Shown piece after piece: positions 53,855-62,527 of a stretch of DNA of 64,000 bases (the first letter of the stretch is position 1; each line of letters begins with the position of its first letter). Made by a program: the position numbers and the translations under genes. Under the pieces are notes generated by a model. The model made no database searches. It was not told where the DNA came from and worked only from the letters and a program-made list of their open reading frames with translations. Source of the DNA: UBA288 sp964461885 (lineage in GTDB: Archaea > Halobacteriota > Methanomicrobia > Methanomicrobiales > Methanospirillaceae). The stretch is from the NCBI GenBank assembly GCA_964461885.1, contig CAYWVY010000002.1, forward strand, positions 1 to 64,000, in the 5' to 3' direction.

Positions 53855-54505
53855 GATTCCCCCGGGAACAGATGGATGTATCGTTCACCGGGGGCATCCC
53901 GCTGCACGGATGAATGCCGACCTCGTCCTCAACGGAGACCCGGGAATCCTTTTCGGCAGGGATTGACAACCGGGACACCTCGTTCGGGTCCATGTTCCGA
54001 ATCCGGCCTTCCAGGAGATCAGGAGACAGGTTCGAACCAGGGCCACACGCGGAAACACGATGAAAAGGTGATCATCGACGGGGGCACGAAACCGTGGGAA
54101 ACCAGCACTGCCGCCCGGCATATCACCATCGCATACGCCAGGGACGAACGCAGGACCCCGCCGGGCACACCCGACGTGCCCAGCGCCCGGACAAACACGA
54201 TCGCTCCAGGGGGTGCGCCCGGCATCCGGCAAATGCGGCACATGAATAAAACAGGGACTCCGTCGGAACTCTGCCACAGGCAGATGGCGAGGAAGGAGCA
54301 GGCAGGTACCGAGTGCGCCTCGCCGTGGGCGTTTAGGGGTGGGTCGGAGAGAGGCGGCAGGAGAGGGTTCGGAGCTCCCCCGGTGCGCACGGAGCCCCGT
54401 CCACATCCCTGTCCGGCCGAAAACCTTGATCATCGTCATTCGCTCCAGATGGTGTGTTCTCATCCGGCATCCCGGGGCAGGAGCGGTTTACCTCCTCCGA
54501 CTCGC
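53855..54505. other. Accessory stretch without recognised gene
   Basis: About 650 bases between the SOUL gene and the promoter at 54511. Frames in both strands give Arg/Pro-rich shadows. A minus-strand hydrophobic piece (FVRALGTSGVPGGVLRSSLA near 54150-54210) might be a fossil of a membrane protein, but I cannot name it. Confidence 0.35.
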
Positions 54506-54510
54506 GGAGA

Positions 54511-54519
54511 GTATTTATC
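54511..54519 (+). promoter_or_regulatory. Probable TATA box of the B12-radical SAM operon
   Basis: GTATTTATC lies 34-42 bases before ATG 54553, the start of the three-ORF unit. Confidence 0.45.
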
Positions 54520-54552
54520 GCGACCATTCCCATTTCCACAGAGCTGAGCTTT

Positions 54553-54822
54553 ATGGACACGATCCGCATCGTACCTGGCGGGAACTACGAGGGAACAGGC
54601 AGGAGCCGGGGGCTTGCTCGGGGCCTCCTGGTCTTTTTCGGCGACCTGAACCTGACCGGCGAAGGGATGGGCATCGGTGGCGTGGCGGTCAGGGACCGGA
54701 CATGCACGTACTTCTCCCGCTCGTGGAACGACCGGACGGATGATGGCGACGGATTTGGGCGGACATATACCCTCGACACCCGCATCAGCTGGATTTCATG
54801 GGAAGACCATCCCCCCTTCTGA
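54553..54822 (+). CDS. Small protein of unknown function, first ORF of the B12-radical SAM unit
   Basis: 89 residues, not recognised. The composition suggests a beta-rich domain (RIVPGGNYEGTGRSRGLARG; LLVFFGDLNLTGEGMGIGGV; DGFGRTYTLDTRISWISWE). It ends 25 bases inside the next ORF, in another frame, at a run of six C (about 54810-54815). A one- or two-base slip there would join it to the following ORF, so the two may be one protein split by a frameshift or sequencing error. Confidence 0.5.
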   Translation: MDTIRIVPGGNYEGTGRSRGLARGLLVFFGDLNLTGEGMGIGGVAVRDRTCTYFSRSWNDRTDDGDGFGRTYTLDTRISWISWEDHPPF

Positions 54823-55364
54823 CGCGCTGGATCGAGTCCGCTGTCGGCGCCTACATGCGCCTGCCCTCCCTCCAGAGCCTGCTGCTTCGCCCCTTGCCCC
54901 CGCTGCGCAGCGCCCTGGGAATCGACTCGTGCTTCGAGACCGTACCTCCCGTTGGAGAGGTCTCGGTCACCTGCGCCGTGCAGGGAGGGCATGTGGACGT
55001 CCGGGTGGAAGTCCACCCCCCGATAAAACCGGGGAGTACGGTCTGCCTCCTTAACGAGCTGAGTGCCGAATGGTTCAGTGCGGCAGTCCGAAACAGAGAG
55101 ATCGCCCCGCCCCCGCCGGGATGGGAGGCGATCGATCCACACGATCCGCCGACCTACCTGTATGACCCCGAACACGGAGTGCGGTTCACCTTAACCGGGC
55201 CTTCTGTCTCTTCGCCGGCGCCGTCGAGACTGTTCTGGGGCAGGGAGCGGACCCGGGACCTCTGCTGGGCGGGTTTCTGCCTCGAGCTGGGTCCCCTTGA
55301 AGATCTGCAGGAACCGCTGGAGGCGAGGTACGATATCGATTTTTCCGGGGATGGGTGCCCATGA
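54798..55364 (+). CDS. Protein of unknown function, second ORF of the B12-radical SAM unit
   Basis: 188 residues, not recognised. The N-terminal part is helical (LLTRWIESAVGAYMRLPSLQ), the rest beta-rich (VSVTCAVQGGHVDVRVEVHP; GVRFTLTGPSVSS), resembling an Ig-like or binding domain. No signal peptide. Its ATG falls inside the preceding ORF, and its stop overlaps the radical SAM start (CCCATGA), so it is translationally coupled to that enzyme and may be its substrate or partner. Confidence 0.55.
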   Translation: MGRPSPLLTRWIESAVGAYMRLPSLQSLLLRPLPPLRSALGIDSCFETVPPVGEVSVTCAVQGGHVDVRVEVHPPIKPGSTVCLLNELSAEWFSAAVRNREIAPPPPGWEAIDPHDPPTYLYDPEHGVRFTLTGPSVSSPAPSRLFWGRERTRDLCWAGFCLELGPLEDLQEPLEARYDIDFSGDGCP

Positions 55365-56710
55365 ATCAGCCATCCCCCTCCGGGGTCACCCTTGTGTACC
55401 CCTACTTTCGGAGTAAGGACCCGGTCGAGAAGCTGTTTCCCCCGCTGGGGATCGCCTACCTCGCGAGCCAGCTCGGGGAACGCGATGTCCCGGTCAGGGT
55501 CGCCGACTGCACGTTCCAAACGTTCGACGACGTCGTCGATAGGATTGCAGGCGACCGGCCGGCCATCGTGGGTCTGTACGTCATGGTCACGATGAGCAGG
55601 AACGCCTTCGACCTTCTCGCGGCGCTGCGGGAGCGTCTGCCCGCCACCCTCTTCGTCGGCGGGGGGCCCCTGCCGACCGTGCATCCCCGGATGTTTGTCG
55701 ACAAATTCGACGTGATATTCCGCGGAGAGAGTGACGTGACGTTTCCGGATTTCTGTCGCGATTATCTCTCTGCAGGAGAGGGGGCCGCCTTCCTGAATAC
55801 CATGAAGAGCGGGGACTACCCTGGTCTCTACGCGGAGTTCGACGGTCGTCTCGTGGCGACTCCCCCCGTACACCACCCTGCGGAGGTCCTTGACCGGCTC
55901 CCTCTTCCGGACCGCACCGGGTTCGACCACCACAGGTACCAGGAAGCGATGGAGCAGACAGCTGGATTGAAGCAGACCAGCATACTCGTCACGAGGGGCT
56001 GCCCGTTCTCCTGCGATTTCTGCTCGAAACCCGTCTGGGGGGATCTCTTCAGAAAGCCCCCGCTTGAGAAAGTATTCCAGGAGATCGATGCGATCCTGTC
56101 TCTCGGGTACACTAGCCTCTGGATTGCCGACGACTGCTTTACTCTCGACACGGACTATCTCTCGGAATTCTGTCACTGCATGATCCTCCGGGGGAGTCCC
56201 ATCGGCTGGACCTGTCTCTCCCGGGTCGAGCGGCTCACCCCCGGACTCGTCGACCTCATGAAGCGTGCGGGGTGCCTCCGGGTCTACCTCGGGCTCGAAT
56301 CGGGAAGTAACCACACCCTTCGCCTGATGAACAAGCGGATTACCGTCGAACAGGGAACCCGGGCCGTCGAACTCTTCTCCCGGGCAAGCGTGGGCACGGC
56401 GGGGTTCTTTATGGTTGGATACCCGGGAGAGACAATCGAGGATATCGAATCGACCTTCGACCTGGCGCTCTCACTTCCGCTCGACGAGATCTCGTTCACC
56501 GTACCCCTTCCCCTGCCCGGGACACCCCTTTTCAACCGCGTCGCGGATCTCGGATCCTGGGAGGACTGGGAGATCTCGAACCAGGTGAAACTGGTGTTCC
56601 CCTCGACGTTCGATGAAGACTGGCTCGGGCGTCGGATCAGTGAGACCATGGCGGCCTTCAGGAAGAAGAAAGACGGAATCGGTTCCGGGAAAATGCCTGG
56701 TCCGTCCTGA
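55361..56710 (+). CDS. B12-binding domain radical SAM protein
   Basis: 449 residues. An N-terminal cobalamin-binding Rossmann domain (about 8-140: VTLVYPYFRSKDPVEKLFPP-LGIAYLASQLGER, PAIVGLYVMVTMSR) precedes a radical SAM barrel with the cluster motif CPFSCDFC at about 213-220. DDCFTLDTDYLSEFC, VYLGLESGSNHTLRLMNKRI and GFFMVGYPGETIEDIESTF follow. Enzymes of this architecture methylate or rearrange unactivated carbons in lipids, cofactors or peptides. The substrate here is unknown. It ends the three-ORF unit; nothing is coupled downstream. Confidence 0.88.
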   Translation: MNQPSPSGVTLVYPYFRSKDPVEKLFPPLGIAYLASQLGERDVPVRVADCTFQTFDDVVDRIAGDRPAIVGLYVMVTMSRNAFDLLAALRERLPATLFVGGGPLPTVHPRMFVDKFDVIFRGESDVTFPDFCRDYLSAGEGAAFLNTMKSGDYPGLYAEFDGRLVATPPVHHPAEVLDRLPLPDRTGFDHHRYQEAMEQTAGLKQTSILVTRGCPFSCDFCSKPVWGDLFRKPPLEKVFQEIDAILSLGYTSLWIADDCFTLDTDYLSEFCHCMILRGSPIGWTCLSRVERLTPGLVDLMKRAGCLRVYLGLESGSNHTLRLMNKRITVEQGTRAVELFSRASVGTAGFFMVGYPGETIEDIESTFDLALSLPLDEISFTVPLPLPGTPLFNRVADLGSWEDWEISNQVKLVFPSTFDEDWLGRRISETMAAFRKKKDGIGSGKMPGPS

Positions 56711-56824
56711 ATGCCAGGCCGGGAGAGCCGCCGGTTCTGTCCGGGTTCCCCCAACAGGAATATTTCAGGGTGTGCATGTGTATATCGGCTATCCTCAGGA
56801 GGTGTCCACAGCGGGGCAATAATA

Positions 56825-56834
56825 AGTATAATAT
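56825..56834 (+). promoter_or_regulatory. TATA box of the DUF1059 gene
   Basis: AGTATAATAT lies 31-40 bases before the ATG at 56865. Confidence 0.55.
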
Positions 56835-56864
56835 GGGCCATGTAAGGTTACAAGGTGAAGAACC

Positions 56865-57032
56865 ATGGTATCGTTTAAATGCAAGGATATTGGTATGGAT
56901 TGCACGTTTGAGACCACCGCGACCAATGTGCAGGAACTGGACGAGAAGATTGCCCAGCATGCCCGCGAGGCTCACGACATCCCCTCGCTGGACAAAGAGA
57001 TGTGGATAAAGATCCACACAGCGGAAAAGTAA
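56865..57032 (+). CDS. DUF1059 family small protein
   Basis: 55 residues, complete. VSFKCKDIGMDCTFETTATN with its two cysteines and KIAQHAREAHDIP match the small DUF1059 family, whose function is unknown. AAGGTGA precedes the ATG, a TATA box lies upstream and T-rich DNA (CTATTTTCTACCATTTTTCCC) follows the stop, so it is a single-gene transcription unit. Confidence 0.88.
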   Translation: MVSFKCKDIGMDCTFETTATNVQELDEKIAQHAREAHDIPSLDKEMWIKIHTAEK

Positions 57033-57036
57033 TTTC

Positions 57037-57057
57037 ACTATTTTCTACCATTTTTCC
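57037..57057 (+). terminator. T-rich terminator after DUF1059
   Basis: ACTATTTTCTACCATTTTTC begins five bases behind the stop, two T-tracts typical of archaeal termination. Confidence 0.5.
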
Positions 57058-57203
57058 CGAAGCTCGTTCCCGCTCTGCCGTGAACGGGGGCTGGTCTCTC
57101 CTCACTAGCAGTAGACCGCGTGGGTTCGACCCGCTCGATTTTCCATCGATTGTCCATTCTCTCATCTATAGGGCCATTGCCATAAGTAATTAAATTAAAA
57201 ATA

Positions 57204-57212
57204 CCTATATAG
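57204..57212 (+). promoter_or_regulatory. Probable TATA box of the fasciclin gene
   Basis: CCTATATAG inside an AT-rich block (57186-57212) lies 55-63 bases before ATG 57267. Confidence 0.45.
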
Positions 57213-57266
57213 AATTGCGAACATGAATAGCACAGTCCCTCTCAACCAGGGATTGGAGAGATCAAC

Positions 57267-57683
57267 ATGGAAACAAAGAAAACTATTGTGGAAACAGCGG
57301 TGGCGGATGGGCGGTTCACGACCCTTGTCGCTGCAGTAACAGCGGCGAAGCTGGGTGACACGCTCAGTGGGCCTGGGCCCTTCACGGTCTTTGCCCCCAC
57401 GGACGATGCCTTCAAGAAGCTCCCGCCAAGCACGGTGGAGACCCTGCTCAAGGAACCAGAGGGTAAGCTGAAGCAGATCCTGCTCTACCACGTGGTCAGC
57501 GGCAAGGTGATGGCCGCCGATGTCGTCAAACTCACATCGGCGAAGACAGTTCAGGGCAAGGATCTTGTCATCTCCGCCAAGGACGGCGTTAAGGTAAACG
57601 ACGCGAACGTGATAATAACAGACATCGAATGTTCGAATGGTGTCTGCCATGTCATCGATTCCGTCCTCATCCCGCCAGCCTAG
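57267..57683 (+). CDS. Fasciclin (FAS1) domain protein without signal peptide
   Basis: 138 residues, a single FAS1 domain. H1 block GDTLSGPGPFTVFAPTDDAF (about 30-49), YHVVSGKVMAADVVKL, and H2 block NGVCHVIDSVLIPP at the end. The N-terminus METKKTIVETAVADGRF starts directly in the domain, with no signal or membrane segment, unlike the surface protein at 28204. GGAGAG precedes the ATG. Cytosolic FAS1 proteins are common in bacteria and some archaea; their function is unknown, sometimes linked with photosynthetic or redox systems. Confidence 0.9.
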   Translation: METKKTIVETAVADGRFTTLVAAVTAAKLGDTLSGPGPFTVFAPTDDAFKKLPPSTVETLLKEPEGKLKQILLYHVVSGKVMAADVVKLTSAKTVQGKDLVISAKDGVKVNDANVIITDIECSNGVCHVIDSVLIPPA

Positions 57684-58144
57684 GCCCCAATCCGGGCCCC
57701 GGAAATTTTCGTCCCGTGAACAAAGGGAAAACCAATTCCTCATCTTAATATCTCCGTGATCGATACGCCCGAAAACGCCTGTTCCGTGCTTTAGGAAGAC
57801 TCCAACCGGGACTATCGCGCACCGGAAGAGAGTACACAGAGGACAGGTGGTGGTATCTGCCTCGCCCCCGGCTTTTCTGAAGGCTAAACGACGTTGCGGT
57901 ACCAGGGTTGATGGACTCGCTGCAGGCATCTCGTGCTCATAAACGATAGGGAACCGGCCCGGGAGGACGGCTGTAGTATACTCTGCCCTGTACGAAAGGT
58001 CGCGAGATGCAAGTTTCCGACTCTGTCTCCCGGCACCTGTTTTTTTCCACCGGATTGGCCGGGCGACCACCGAATCAACCTGGCTGCGTTCATGGCATTA
58101 TAATGGCGAAACATCAATAAACCCTGCAGGACGAGAGGATTCTT
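57684..58144. other. Intergenic region without recognised gene
   Basis: 461 bases between the fasciclin and photolyase genes. No supported frame, RNA or repeat. The last 40 bases (ATGGCGAAACATCAATAAACC) contain a possible short TATA-like ATCAATAAA before the photolyase. Confidence 0.4.
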
Positions 58145-59503
58145 GTGATCGCCAGCATCGAGCCCGAGCGGTGCCGTTCTCTCAATGACGTACCCCAGAG
58201 AAACGGCGACTACGTGCTCTACTGGATGCAGTCCTCTCACCGCACAGAAGAGAACCCGGCACTCCGGTGTGCCGTCGAACGGGCGGACCGGGCGCATCTT
58301 CCGCTCACCGTGTACTTCGGCCTCTGGCAGTCTTATCCCGAGTCCAACCTCCGTCATTTCAGGTTCATGCTGGAGGGGCTGGCCGAGGTTGCACGCTCGC
58401 TCAAGGCTCTCGGGATCCAGTTCGTGCTCAGGACGGAACGTCCGGACAGAGGAGTCCTGGCCCTAGCGAAGAACGCGGCAGTCGTGGTCGTCGACCGGGG
58501 CTACCTCAGGCTGCAGCGATCATGGTACCGCGACGTTGCAGAACGGTGCCGGTGCCCGCTCGTCCAGGTCGAAGGAAACGTAGTGGTGCCGGTCGATGTG
58601 GCATCGGAGAAAGAGGACTATTTGGCAGCCACGTTCCGCCCGAAGATCACCCGTCACCTGGACAGGTTCCTGAATCGTGTCGAGACGGTCGCCCCGCAGC
58701 GTCCCTCCCTCGCCCTCGACCTCCCCACGCTCGCCGGTGAAACCACCGATGCGCTCCTCTCCCGGCTCGCCGTCGACCGTACGGTCCCCGCATCGGACCT
58801 GTTTACGGGCGGGACGATAGAGGCGCACAAGCGGTTCGAGCAATTCCTGCAGACTCGACTCGAAGGGTTCGCCGACAACCGCAATGATCCCGGCGGCGAC
58901 GGGGGTTCGGAGATGAGCCCCTACCTCCATTACGGGCAGGTCTCTCCGGTTACGCTCGCAGTCCTGGCCCGGGAACACGGGGGGCGCGGCACTCCGGCAT
59001 TTCTCGAGGAGCTGGTCGTCCGCCGGGAACTCGCCGTGAATTTCGTCCGGAATAACGACAACTACGATACATTCTCGTCCCTCCCGGCGTGGGCGCAGAC
59101 GACGCTGACGCGTCATCGTGCCGATCCGCGTGAGTACGTGTATTCTCTCGACGAACTGGAGCGGGCTGCGACCCACGACCCCTACTGGAATGCCGCCCAG
59201 CAGGAGATGACGAAGACAGGGAAGATGCAGGGCTACATGCGAATGTACTGGGGCAAGAAGATCCTCGAATGGAGCTCGACGCCCGAGGAAGCCTACACGG
59301 CCGCCTTGTATCTCAACAACAGGTACGAGATCGACGGACGGGATCCCTGCGGGTTCGCCGGGGTCGCCTGGTGCTTCGGAAAGCACGACCGCCCGTGGGG
59401 GGAACGTCCGGTCTTCGGCATGGTACGGTACATGAATGCACGGGGACTCGACCGGAAATTTGCCATGGACAGGTATGTAGAAAAGGTCTGGCAGACACGC
59501 TGA
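58145..59503 (+). CDS. phr: Class II CPD deoxyribodipyrimidine photolyase
   Basis: 452 residues. Light-driven repair of cyclobutane pyrimidine dimers using FAD. The N-terminal antenna-binding domain (YVLYWMQSSHRTEENPAL) and the C-terminal FAD domain with SPYLHYGQVSPVTLAVLA, EELVVRRELAVNFVRNNDNY, QQEMTKTGKMQGYMRMYWGK and the terminal RYEIDGRDPCGFAGVAWCFG are class II signatures, the class also known from Methanosarcina. Start is GTG with GAGAGG upstream. The neighbouring carotenoid genes suggest a photoprotection island. Confidence 0.95.
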   Translation: MIASIEPERCRSLNDVPQRNGDYVLYWMQSSHRTEENPALRCAVERADRAHLPLTVYFGLWQSYPESNLRHFRFMLEGLAEVARSLKALGIQFVLRTERPDRGVLALAKNAAVVVVDRGYLRLQRSWYRDVAERCRCPLVQVEGNVVVPVDVASEKEDYLAATFRPKITRHLDRFLNRVETVAPQRPSLALDLPTLAGETTDALLSRLAVDRTVPASDLFTGGTIEAHKRFEQFLQTRLEGFADNRNDPGGDGGSEMSPYLHYGQVSPVTLAVLAREHGGRGTPAFLEELVVRRELAVNFVRNNDNYDTFSSLPAWAQTTLTRHRADPREYVYSLDELERAATHDPYWNAAQQEMTKTGKMQGYMRMYWGKKILEWSSTPEEAYTAALYLNNRYEIDGRDPCGFAGVAWCFGKHDRPWGERPVFGMVRYMNARGLDRKFAMDRYVEKVWQTR

Positions 59504-59519
59504 AGACCCTGTGCCGGCA

Positions 59520-60077
59520 CGATGTGAGCCGGACGTTGATACACAGTTTTCATTCGCCATTCCCATTGGTCGAGTGCTGGCTCGGAGCAGGCGGCGGCCC
59601 CCTACTCTTCCATACGTCCCTCCCTCCCGCGCTCCGTGATCTTCTCCGGCAGGTCTGCATGAGCATCGAGGCGATCGGCGTGCTGACCGGGGTGCCGTAT
59701 GGGCAGTTCCAGTACTCCGGCGCGATCGGGACGGCGGCGATCTGCCCTTTCCTCTGGATCGTCGGCTTTGTCTATGTCCCCCTTCTCCTGGGCGCCCTTC
59801 TCGGCTACTAAGTGTGGACCGATGGAGGGCTGTACCATGGAGTCCCGGCCCCGAACTACGCCGGGCAGCTTCTCACGGGCGCCCTCTACTCGGTCCTCGC
59901 GCTCCTCGTGGCTCAAAGATGGCGGGTCGCGATCGCGACGAGCTTCATGCTGATGTGCTGATCGTTGCGTTCTGGACAGGGGTCTGCCTTGGGGCGGGTA
60001 TGCTGATTCCCGGAGTTATCGGATTCGGCCTGCTCGCGCTGACGGCTCACGCCCTCCGCAGGCGCGTCGACAGATGA
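59520..60077 (+). pseudogene. Decayed second cruF copy
   Basis: Matches the intact gene at 46764 in pieces. SIEAIGVLTGVPYGQFQYSG (from 59659) and VGFVYVPLLLGA are followed by a deletion of about 40 residues; LLGY and a TAA where the intact copy has Trp come next. Then VWTDGGLYHGVPAPNYAGQL, AIATSFMLM, a frameshift, and VAFWTGVCLGAGMLIPGVIG to the C-terminus RRRVDR. Upstream of 59659 only weak traces remain. Deletion, nonsense and frameshift together rule out function. It sits directly before the crt operon, where a cruF gene would be expected. Confidence 0.85.
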
Positions 60078-60084
60078 TACCAGG

Positions 60085-60153
60085 GTACCCAAACGCTTAT
60101 TCGTGATACGGCGCTGATAATTCAGTACCCCAAGGTTTATTCGGGATACTGCG
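60085..60153 (+). repeat. Two direct repeats upstream of the crt operon, possible operator
   Basis: A 29-base element at 60085-60113 recurs at 60125-60153, exactly 40 bases apart, with five mismatches. The shared core is TTATTCG-GATAC-GCG preceded by GTACCC. The second copy ends 5 bases before the crtI TATA-like element. Spacing of about four helical turns puts both on one DNA face, as for a dimeric or cooperative regulator. It could instead be a residue of a local duplication. Confidence 0.6.
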
Positions 60154-60157
60154 AAAG

Positions 60158-60167
60158 AATATAACGT
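60158..60167 (+). promoter_or_regulatory. Probable TATA box of the crt operon
   Basis: GAATATAACG lies 43-52 bases before the crtI ATG and directly after the second direct repeat. Confidence 0.5.
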
Positions 60168-60209
60168 GTCCCGAAGAGAGGTCGATGGGAAGCAGAAATA
60201 GGGTACCTG

Positions 60210-61694
60210 ATGAAGACGGTGATTATAGGTTCGGGCTTCGGCGGACTATCCGCTGCAGCGTTGCTCGCCCGTGACGGGGTAGACGTAACCATACTGGAGA
60301 AGAACGAACAGGCCGGAGGGCGGGCCTCTGTCCACCGCGACGCAGGGTTCAGCTTTGACATGGGACCGTCGTGGTACCTCATGCCCGATGTCTTCGAGCG
60401 GTTCTTCGCAGAGTTCGACCGGACGCCCGCGGACTTCTATGAACTCAAAAGGCTCGACCCGTCGTACCGGATCTTCTTCGGCGGCGGAAGGATGGTCGAC
60501 GTACCAGCCGACACGGAGAAGACCATCGAGCTCTTCGACACCTTCGAGGAGGGGGGCGGGGAGAAACTCCGGCGGTATCTCAGCTCGGCGGAGTCGCTCT
60601 ACAACCTCGCCATGCAGGAGATGCTTTACCGCGACTACCGGTCGATCCTCGACTTCGTCTCGCCCCACCTTCTCTTTGAAGGCCCCAAGCTCCTCAGCGT
60701 CTTCCAGAATCTCGATCGCTTCGTCGGACGGTATTTCACGAGCGATGAGGCAAAGAAGATCGTCCAGTACTCGATCGGGTTCCTCGGGGGCGCTCCGTCG
60801 AACACTCCGGCGCTCTACCACATCATGTCCCATATCGACCTGACAATGGGGGTCTTCTATCCCGAAGGCGGCATCAGGGCCGTGGTCGACGGCATTCAGC
60901 GGCTCGCCGAGGAGCATGGCGCCGAGTTCAGGTTCAACGAACCGGCCACCCGGATCGAGGTGGAGAACGGACGCGCCGTCTCGGTGGAGACAGCGGAAGG
61001 TCGATACCCGGCCGATGTCGTGCTCGTCAACGCGGACTACGCCCACGCCGAGCTCTCGCTCCTCGACGAGGCATCACGGACCTATGACGCCGGGTACTGG
61101 TCGAAACGAGTCCTGGCGCCCTCCGCGATGGTCCTCTACCTTGGCCTCAACCGGCGGGTAGAGGGACTCGCGCACCACACGCTCCTGCTCGAAGAGGACT
61201 GGGAGCAGGGGTTCGAGACTCTCTTTGACCCGGCAAAGGCAGCATGGCCTGCGAGCCCCTCGTACTACGTCAACGTTCCGTCGAAGACCGATACGACGGC
61301 AGCGCCGCCCGGCGGAGAGACGCTCTTTGTCCTCGTGCCCCTTGCCCCGGGCCTTCCCGATACGCCCGAGCGCCGGCAGGTGCTTCGCGATCACCTGCTC
61401 ACGCATCTGGAAGCCACCCTCGGCGAGCCGATCCGCGACGCGATCGTCTCCGAGCGGTGCTTCGCTCTCGACGACTTCGCGGCCCGGTACAACGCCTACA
61501 ACGGTACAGCGCTGGGGCTCTCGCACACCCTCTTCCAGACCGCCCTCTGGCGCCCGGCGCACCGGAGCCGGAAAGTCTCGAACCTCCATTACTCGGGGCA
61601 GTATACCCATCCAGGCATCGGCGTCCCGATGACCCTGATCTCATCGCAGATCGTGGCACGGGAGATCGCAAAAGAGCACCTTGATCGGAGATGA
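60210..61694 (+). CDS. crtI: Phytoene desaturase (CrtI type)
   Basis: 494 residues. FAD enzyme introducing double bases into phytoene to give lycopene (or a shorter desaturated series). The dinucleotide fold is GSGFGGLSAAALLARDG at 6-22 followed by EKNEQAGGRASVHRDAGFSF and DMGPSWYLMPDVF; the C-terminal GQYTHPGIGVPMTLISSQIV is the CrtI bacterial-type signature. The related CrtD 3,4-desaturase is an alternative, but being the only such gene in the operon beside CrtB favours CrtI. Stop overlaps the crtB start. Confidence 0.92.
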   Translation: MKTVIIGSGFGGLSAAALLARDGVDVTILEKNEQAGGRASVHRDAGFSFDMGPSWYLMPDVFERFFAEFDRTPADFYELKRLDPSYRIFFGGGRMVDVPADTEKTIELFDTFEEGGGEKLRRYLSSAESLYNLAMQEMLYRDYRSILDFVSPHLLFEGPKLLSVFQNLDRFVGRYFTSDEAKKIVQYSIGFLGGAPSNTPALYHIMSHIDLTMGVFYPEGGIRAVVDGIQRLAEEHGAEFRFNEPATRIEVENGRAVSVETAEGRYPADVVLVNADYAHAELSLLDEASRTYDAGYWSKRVLAPSAMVLYLGLNRRVEGLAHHTLLLEEDWEQGFETLFDPAKAAWPASPSYYVNVPSKTDTTAAPPGGETLFVLVPLAPGLPDTPERRQVLRDHLLTHLEATLGEPIRDAIVSERCFALDDFAARYNAYNGTALGLSHTLFQTALWRPAHRSRKVSNLHYSGQYTHPGIGVPMTLISSQIVAREIAKEHLDRR

Positions 61695-62527
61695 CGGTGA
61701 TCGATCGGACTGTCTACGACATCTTCAAACGGGGCTCGAAGACCTACTTCTACTCGACGGTCTTCTTTCCGCCCGAGGTGAAGGAGCGCGTCTTTGCCCT
61801 GTACGCATTCGTGCGCACGGCCGACGATCTGGTGGACTCGGTCCCCCAGCGGGAAAGCGATTTTTACGCGTTCGTCGATGCCTATCGGGCCGCCCTTGAC
61901 GACGAGCCGGCCGAAGACCCGGTCATCGACGGTTTTGTCGCCCTCCAGCGCCGATACGGCATCGAGCAGGCCTGGGTGGACGCCTTCCTGCACTCGATGG
62001 CCCTCGACCTCTCGGTACATCGATATCGGACCCTCGAGGAACTCCGGGTCTATCTCTACGGATCGGCGGAGGTTATCGGCCTGATGATGGCCAGGCTCCT
62101 GGGACTTTCTCCCGCCTGCTACGACGCAGCGCGTCACCTCGGTCGGGGGATGCAGTACATCAACTTTATCCGCGACATCGCCGAGGACAGCGCGATGGGG
62201 CGGGAGTACATGCCCGAGGAGGAGCTCGCTCGCTTCGGCCTCGCCTCCCTCGACGAGGCGTATCTCCGGCGGCACCCGGAGGAGTTCCGTGAATTCATCC
62301 ATGCCCAGTGCGACCTCTATCGCTCCTGGCAATCCCTTGGGGAGCAGGGGTACCGGCACATCCCATGGCGGATGCGCCTGCCGATCATCACGGCGTCGGA
62401 CATGTACGGCTGGACCGCTCGGCAGATTGAGCGTAACCCGTTTGTGATCTTCGATCGGAAGGTCCGGCCGTCGGTGCCGCAGATCGTCTACCGGTTTGTC
62501 GCGAATACCATCCGGCCCACGGCATGA
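61691..62527 (+). CDS. crtB: Phytoene synthase
   Basis: 278 residues. Condenses two geranylgeranyl diphosphates to phytoene. Both aspartate-rich motifs are present: RTADDLVDS (about 42-50) and RDIAEDSAMGREYMPEEEL (about 161-179). FYSTVFFPPEVKERVFALYA precedes the first. Squalene synthase is the related alternative, but the CrtI partner and motif context decide. Overlaps crtI and the elongase by four bases each. Confidence 0.94.
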   Translation: MTVIDRTVYDIFKRGSKTYFYSTVFFPPEVKERVFALYAFVRTADDLVDSVPQRESDFYAFVDAYRAALDDEPAEDPVIDGFVALQRRYGIEQAWVDAFLHSMALDLSVHRYRTLEELRVYLYGSAEVIGLMMARLLGLSPACYDAARHLGRGMQYINFIRDIAEDSAMGREYMPEEELARFGLASLDEAYLRRHPEEFREFIHAQCDLYRSWQSLGEQGYRHIPWRMRLPIITASDMYGWTARQIERNPFVIFDRKVRPSVPQIVYRFVANTIRPTA

